Positions 20,201-24,887 of a stretch of 24,887 nt of DNA are shown here, in pieces (positions within the stretch are counted from its first letter, which is position 1; every line of letters starts with the position of its first letter). This DNA comes from Acytostelium subglobosum LB1. Lineage: Eukaryota; Evosea; Eumycetozoa; Acytosteliales; Acytosteliaceae. The position numbers and the translations under genes were made by a program. The DNA lies in contig NW_012236497.1 in the NCBI RefSeq assembly GCF_000787575.1, positions 105,860 through 130,746 of the forward strand, written 5' to 3'. The notes beneath the pieces are model-generated. The model was given only the letters and a program-made list of their open reading frames with translations. It did no database searches and was not told where the DNA came from.

Positions 20201-22818
20201 CTGGCACTTGTTCAAATATTGTGATGCTCTCTGCATCAATGACTTGAATATCTCTTTGGTGTATGCCGGGCTGAGAGATAGAGAGAAGGATGTTAGTTAT
20301 TGATCAAACAATCAATCAATCAATCAGGTGACATACTTTGAAATATTAAAGGTAATGATATCAAGGCTCACTCTGACAGTCTCAATGTTGGCGGCGGGGG
20401 TGTCGGACTTTACAAAGTGTGACAATGCTTGCTTGAACACTCGTCGATCCTTGTACAGTGTTCCAAGTGCCAGGTGTATGTTATCCATCGTTACTTTGGA
20501 CAACCTAGGTTGAATAAAGTATATGAGTGTTAGTGATGGTGTTGTTGATAAGATGGATGTGTAGACTGATGGACAGACTTACCTCTTGGATTGTAGTGAT
20601 CGAGTGTATAGTTTGATTTGAATGGATGGGATATCCATTGACTTGTAGTCTGGCTGGCTTGATAGTAGGTAAGGCAATGCCTCGGCGACACGGTGACTAA
20701 TGTCCAGACTTAGGCACTCGCCATTAGCCAGTACATTGTTAAGCTCTACCTGTAATGCAAACAGTGATAGATCAGCCTTTTGTTGTTGTTGTTGCTGTTG
20801 CTGTTGTGTTGTTGTTTGATGTATCTTGATTGGCGTTGTCTTGAACTTGATCGTCAACAACTTGGATGGTGTTGATATGATTGATGATGTGTTGTTGTTG
20901 ATGTTTGATTGTGATGTCCTGAGTGGCTGTGCGTGGACAACCATTGATCGCCATAGCTTGACGTTAAAGTCAGCGGCGGTTGTGGTGTGAAGTAGCTCGT
21001 GCTGGTCAACAAAGACGCGCAGATCGCTCGGACTGGACTGGTAGGTCTGCTTCAGTGTCTCGTCCGCCTCGAATATGAGACCAACGACAAACACCAGGAT
21101 GTTGGAGAGTGTGACTGGCTCGACGCCGCGCTCACCCGTCGTCGTCTCGGCCAGACGCGTGATGAATGGCTGGAACAACAGCTCTAGCCACTTGATCAGT
21201 ATCGAGTAGTTGTTGGACACTCGCTTCAGATGCCACAGAGAGTAGTCCACAAACCTCGCCAAATCATTGGGCGACTGTTGTAACAAGCGTAGATCATTCA
21301 TCTCAATGTCGGCAATCAAGTGCTTCTCGATGTGATTCTCGTCCAACACTGCTCCCTGCTTGTAAAGATGTTCAAAGTACTCGGTGTTGCTGTTGGTGTT
21401 GTTGTCTGCTGATGCTGCTGCTGCTGCCTTGATGCCCTTAAAGTATTGAAGGAAGTGCTTCTTATGATCAATATGACGCAGACTGAATAAAAGTTGTCTG
21501 GCAATCTCTGCGTATGTTTGTCTCATCTCCAATGAACTCCTATCTGCAGGAGATGCGACTAGTGGGAGAGTTAGTCACTGGAACTATTCCAATCAATGGC
21601 ATACATATCCTTACTTTGGAAAGCCTCAAAGTAGTCTGTGAATGGATAGCCTTGCTTTGGATCAAAGCTTTGATTAAAGATTTGGTAATCCTTGATCAGA
21701 CCGCAATAGTAGTGGTAGCGGGTCTTGAACAGGTTGATGGCGGTGGTGTAACGATCAGTTGACAAGTCGTCAATGACTACCTGCTGCTGCTGCTGCTGAT
21801 TGGTGTAGTGAAGGTATCGTGAGATGTCCGACTCGAGCGCCAACACCTTGTCTTGGAATGACTCGAGTTCAACTTTGACACGAGAGTAGACGGCCTGGTC
21901 CAGGGGCGAGGCCAACAGCAGTCTGATCACTCGGTCGAATGACTCGACCAGCAGTAGATGGAATCGGACAAACTCCATCTTGGCATCGGTGAGCACCTGA
22001 CTGACATAGGGTGCATTCCTCAGTGTTGCCGTCTTGAACTCTGGTTCCATCGTGGACCAAAGTTGTTGCAGATGCTTATGAATGAACTCCCAATATCTCA
22101 GATTGTTATGATATCGCTCAACACTAATTCTCTGATGTGAGTTGTCATCAGTTGGGGAGATGATCAAGAAGAACCTAGTGTATGTATATAAGGTTTGAGT
22201 TAGTGAGTGATGGATTCATTCCAGCGTCGCTCGTCAAGACCGAGACACATACTCGCTATAGTTGGCTTGTGTGATCATTAGCTCAAGATAGAGGATGGTG
22301 AAGTGGATGTGATCGGGATGCTGGACTATTGCCTCGCTGAGGAGTAGTGCCGCGTCAGGGTAGAGTTTGCGCTTAATGCAATACTCAATGTTTAGTTCGA
22401 GTGATTGCAACACTTCTCTAATCTGTTGTTGAGTTTGTTGTTGTTGTTGAGATGACTTGAGTATTGTAGACTTCTCCTTTGTCAGCCATTGATTACATTG
22501 ATCCAACTCCTCGTTCAGAGGAGACTCCAACTTTAAGTACTGTTTAATTATATTGATCAACTTGTCCCGATAAAGCAATGTACCAACGTTGCTCTCAATG
22601 GATAGCCATCTTTATGTATAAGTTTGATTGGTTGATTGATTGATTGAGTGATTGAGTGAGTAAGCGTCACTATAATGACATCAACATCAATCAACATACC
22701 TTGTTAGTTGTGATATATTCTGACGTATTCTTTCATCGTGACTCATCAACAATGAGAAGTTACTGGATGATGTTGATATTGATGTTGTTTGAAGTTGTCT
22801 ACTAATGTCATCCATCAT
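14249..22818 (-). CDS. RanBP2/Nup358-like nucleoporin: helical N-terminus, four zinc fingers, FG repeats
   Basis: Six exons: 22818-22700, 22609-22253, 22174-21615, 21543-20583, 20504-20337 and 20270-14249; 2728 aa. Residues 1-780 are alpha-helical, with TPR-like pieces (LYPDAALLLSEAIVQHPDH; NIHLALGTLYKDRRVFKQAL) and segments whose order resembles the N-terminal domain of RanBP2 (SLWHLKR...WLELLFQPF; LVFVVGLIFEADETLKQTYQ). Four W-x-C-x2-C-x10-C-x2-C fingers follow (about 943-968, 1178-1205, 1292-1317, 1385-1412), the RanBP2/Nup153 type that binds RanGDP. The first has Gly where the others have the family Asn. Between and after them are SLFG/SIFA/SVFA/GFTFN repeats (about 15 FG), Asp/Glu tracts (about 1442-1522, 1968-2012) and a triplicated acidic repeat. 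It is expected at the nuclear pore. No Ran-binding or cyclophilin domain is visible. Intron 3 (21614-21544) uses GTAAGG. Confidence 0.85.
14800..15330 (-). repeat. Triplicated 76-77-residue acidic repeat in the nucleoporin C-terminus
   Basis: The encoded unit begins EEPKA(M/I)EEVA and runs through EQQTEVEEP, an ETVDEQP block and EKVEPP. The same DNA word CCTTTGGTTCCTCAGTT recurs at 14845, 15076 and 15304. The spacings of 231 and 228 bp are both multiples of three. The copies are close enough to suggest recent in-frame duplication; the third copy is shorter at its end. Confidence 0.85.
16900..17050 (-). repeat. Tandem SLFGSA repeat in the FG region
   Basis: ACTACCAAAGAGA recurs near 16911, 16974 and 17037, about every 63 bp, encoding SLFGSAP/SLFGSAS blocks. 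It is a local in-frame expansion of the FG-repeat region. Confidence 0.7.
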
Positions 22819-23124
22819 TATTTATTATATATATCTATTATTAATTACTACGTACGAATATCAAACACTAATCTGAATTTTTGTCAGAACTGACCAAGTT
22901 AGTTGAAGTTGATCGAGATCCATGAGGCACACAACCAAAATAAGAAAGATGGTGTTTTTGAACTTCAACTTGGTTTGAGAACCAAGACAAAGAGATTATT
23001 AATAAGACTTGGATCAGGTCAATTAAAAACCAAAAACAACTATATTATTCAAATATATATACCACTACTAAATATATATTTCTATTCAAATAAATAAATA
23101 TTTCTAAAGTATATTCTTAATACT
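22819..23124. promoter_or_regulatory. Divergent promoter with a long stem-loop
   Basis: This 306-bp spacer separates the nucleoporin ATG (22818) from the plus-strand gene at 23125. AGTTGAAGTT (22901-22910) is exactly complementary to AACTTCAACT (22961-22970). The stem extends to ACCAAGTT and ACTTGGT with a 3-nt bulge (about 22893-22974). AT-rich runs flank both starts. No real gene is supported here. Confidence 0.45.
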
Positions 23125-23721
23125 ATGGACACATCTCCAACTACCAACCTTAATGAATATATTGAGAGAAAGAGAAACATAACAGTACTCTATGAAGTCC
23201 TTCAGGAATTGAAAAGATCGATACCAGGTGGTTTGTCTCATCACTTTAACTTTGACAATAATCAAGAATTCAGTCGCTCATCAGTACTCTTTGAATATGA
23301 ACAACTTCTTTGGAAAGCATCTGTGACAAAGGAGTTTGCTTTATATCCAACTGGTAACTGGGTAAAGTATATATACATCAAACTGCCAAATGTTGGATAT
23401 CTCTACTCTACAGACTATATTGATTACTCCAACCCATGTAAAAGGGACATGTTTAAGATGGTTCAAGAGACAATTCCATTCATTCAATCTCTACAGTCTA
23501 TTGTACCATTCAATGACTACACAACGGAGATTTATTACAAGAAACATCAAAATAGACTCCAAGTGCGTTTTGAAGAGAAGACTGTTATTGATCAAACACT
23601 CTTACCATGCATCTTCACAATCATATTTGAGGATAGACCATATGAGAGTGACATCAATCATCATCGGTATAGTAAGAGTGAGCTCCAGAAAATCCGTCTA
23701 CAATTTAACAAACAACAATAG
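23125..23721 (+). CDS. Unrecognised 198-aa protein
   Basis: I do not recognise this single-exon protein. It starts at the ATG at 23125, in an A/T-rich leader, and stops at 23721. The sequence is not low complexity. A helical N-terminus (NLNEYIERKRNITVLYEVLQ) precedes alternating hydrophobic and aromatic strands (WVKYIYIKLPNVGYLYS; TEIYYKKHQNRLQVRFEEK; PCIFTIIFED) that look like a mixed alpha/beta fold. There is no signal peptide, transmembrane helix or cysteine pattern. It converges on the 23780-24379 gene with a 58-bp gap, so their 3' ends probably overlap. Codon pattern and normal composition support a real gene; no function is proposed. Confidence 0.7.
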   Translation: MDTSPTTNLNEYIERKRNITVLYEVLQELKRSIPGGLSHHFNFDNNQEFSRSSVLFEYEQLLWKASVTKEFALYPTGNWVKYIYIKLPNVGYLYSTDYIDYSNPCKRDMFKMVQETIPFIQSLQSIVPFNDYTTEIYYKKHQNRLQVRFEEKTVIDQTLLPCIFTIIFEDRPYESDINHHRYSKSELQKIRLQFNKQQ

Positions 23722-23779
23722 GGACTCACATTAATTGATGGATAAACAATAACATCGATCAATCGTTAACGATTCATTT

Positions 23780-24379
23780 TTAATAGTCTGGGAGTAGAAA
23801 CTCTTGGTCTTTCTGGAAGGAGAACTTAATTGTGCCAAACCCAAAGAGTGACTTGTCTTTGGGAAATATAAAGTATCTCAACTCTTCATTGCAGATCAAC
23901 TTGACTTTGACATTGTTGTATTTGATTTTGATTGGAATTGGATATTGACTCCACACACTGACTTCAATATCTGTCGACTTGTTGCTCTTGTTGTCCTTCC
24001 CAAAGGTGTTCAGAGGTGTTGTTGATGTTATAGAACTGTTTGTGGATGATGTCTGTGCATTATGCATTGCCTCTTTAATATAGACAGTGAAAAGCACATA
24101 ATTAATAAGGAATGAGCGTTGTGATGGTATCTTATGTATACCAAAGCTGCTCTTCCTGTTGGAAATATAATGGATCGCCAAGTCCATTGTATTTCTAAAC
24201 ACTTGTCTAGTAGCCACCGACACTGCTTCCAAATGTGATCTTAACAACTGAGTCTCTCTACATTGTGCCTCAAGCCTCGCACTGAGTTCATCTACCTTCC
24301 TAGCCAGTTGTTCAACTGTGACCATCTGATGATTTGAACCATTATTGTTTGATTCATAATCGTCATTGTTGTATGTCAT
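23780..24379 (-). CDS. Unrecognised 199-aa protein with a short coiled coil
   Basis: I do not recognise this single-exon protein. ATG is at 24377-24379. An Asn-rich start (MTYNNDDYESNNNGSN) leads into a heptad-like helix of about 40 residues (VEQLARKVDELSARLEAQ, then RETQLLRSHLEA), a likely oligomerisation coiled coil. A compact middle part is followed by a Ser/Thr-rich linker and beta-strand-like sequence to the end (VSVWSQYPIPIKIKYNNVKV...FGFGTIKFSF). No enzyme motif, signal peptide or membrane helix is seen. It is convergent with the 23125 gene. Confidence 0.7.
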   Translation of the reverse strand: MTYNNDDYESNNNGSNHQMVTVEQLARKVDELSARLEAQCRETQLLRSHLEAVSVATRQVFRNTMDLAIHYISNRKSSFGIHKIPSQRSFLINYVLFTVYIKEAMHNAQTSSTNSSITSTTPLNTFGKDNKSNKSTDIEVSVWSQYPIPIKIKYNNVKVKLICNEELRYFIFPKDKSLFGFGTIKFSFQKDQEFLLPDY

Positions 24380-24812
24380 TATAGATATGATTTGTTATAT
24401 TATTAAGTATTAATTCTAATCATTGATCGAGTACTTAATTTGGAAGTATTCCATTTAATTGTTCTTGAGATTCAGAGATAGAAATCATATTCCTTGAATC
24501 CCAAGTGGTCCTTGCCTCAAAAAAAGAAAACAGAGGAGATGGATGTCATTACACCCACCTGAGGTATTCGGAATTTCAGGGGGTAATTTCTCTGTGGGGA
24601 TATTTGTGCGTGAATGATGAAGGTTACAGGTCTGAGATAGTTGTAGACGTGATTCATTTAATTAATTTCCCAAATTATTAAACAAACAGATAATATTGTT
24701 GTTCTATAGATCATATACTATCTAATCATATATAATATATCTTATACAAATATAATTATACGATCATTTTGATATCATCTACATGTACTATTATTACGAG
24801 CATTTTTAAGAC
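24380..24812. other. Intergenic region, probable divergent promoter, with a possible hairpin
   Basis: This 433-bp spacer lies between the coiled-coil gene and the partial gene at 24813. A less AT-rich patch (24490-24650) contains ATTACACCCACCTGA opposite TCAGGGGGTAAT (about 24548-24587), an imperfect stem with bulged A residues and a 13-nt loop. The rest is AT-rich. I found no tRNA promoter boxes or small-RNA signature. Confidence 0.4.
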
Positions 24813-24887
24813 ATGTCAGGCGTACCTCTTAGAAATACTCCAACCAGGATACAGAAAAAGGACTATAAAGAGAGAATGGAGGAAGTC
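24813..24887 (+). CDS. Start of a gene running off the right edge
   Basis: ATG at 24813 opens a frame of 25 codons without a stop to the window end, reading MSGVPLRNTPTRIQKKDYKE and then RMEEV. Upstream is about 150 bp of very AT-rich sequence with an A/T-rich leader, while the frame itself is richer in G and C, which fits a coding start. It is too short to name. Confidence 0.55.
   Translation, partial: MSGVPLRNTPTRIQKKDYKERMEEV

Noticed and set aside
21544-21578. A 35-nt (or 20-nt) mini-intron starting GTGACT in the nucleoporin gene
   Set aside because: A better donor, GTAAGG at 21614, gives a 71-nt intron to the same CTGCAG acceptor with the correct frame, a CTAAC branch-like site, and a length in the local 53-90 nt range.
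22903-23097. Plus-strand frame of 64 codons ahead of the 23125 gene
   Set aside because: It starts at TTG, lies across the stem-loop and ends in A/T-rich leader sequence; it fits promoter and 5' leader better.

Overview
The window reads as nuclear DNA from a social amoeba (dictyostelid or a close amoebozoan relative). The evidence is short AT-rich spacers, asparagine/glutamine/threonine homopolymer runs in coding sequence, compact multi-exon genes, and small introns. I placed 18 introns by frame and splice signals. They are 53-90 nt long; 12 donors read GTATGT, five GTAAGT and one GTAAGG. I cannot name the species.

Left end (1-3300): a DDE_Tnp_4 (Harbinger/IS5-like) transposase gene on the minus strand is cut by a complete Tc1/mariner element (746-2346) with long inverted ends, TA duplications and an intact DD34E transposase. 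Deleting the insert with one TA rejoins the older reading frame exactly. To its right lie short phased repeats and a two-copy 163-bp tandem repeat with inverted arms.

3300-5450: two small unrecognised genes point toward each other. One is a 120-aa cysteine-rich protein (+). The other (-) joins the same CxxC-x11-CxxC knuckle to two HNH-like segments and carries three consecutive in-frame stops near its exon 2 start.

5650-11720: two genes diverge from a 359-bp promoter. On the minus strand is a five-exon MYSM1-like histone H2A deubiquitinase (two Myb/SANT domains, SWIRM, JAMM). On the plus strand is a six-exon, 899-aa helicase whose motor matches the HsdR subunit of bacterial type I restriction enzymes but which lacks the HsdR nuclease domain. 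It is a candidate old transfer from bacteria.

11765-22818: two minus-strand genes follow. The first is a four-exon, 662-aa membrane-anchored pepsin-family aspartic protease. The second is a six-exon, 2728-aa nucleoporin with a RanBP2/Nup358-like helical N-terminus, four RanBP2-type zinc fingers, FG/FA repeats, acidic tracts and a triplicated acidic C-terminal repeat, but no Ran-binding domain that I can see.

22819-24887: two unrecognised small genes converge, and the first 25 codons of another gene run off the right edge. I saw no tRNA, rRNA or CRISPR array. The genes do not form one pathway. The strongest leads are the HsdR-like helicase, the Nup358-like nucleoporin and the HNH/cysteine-knuckle pair.
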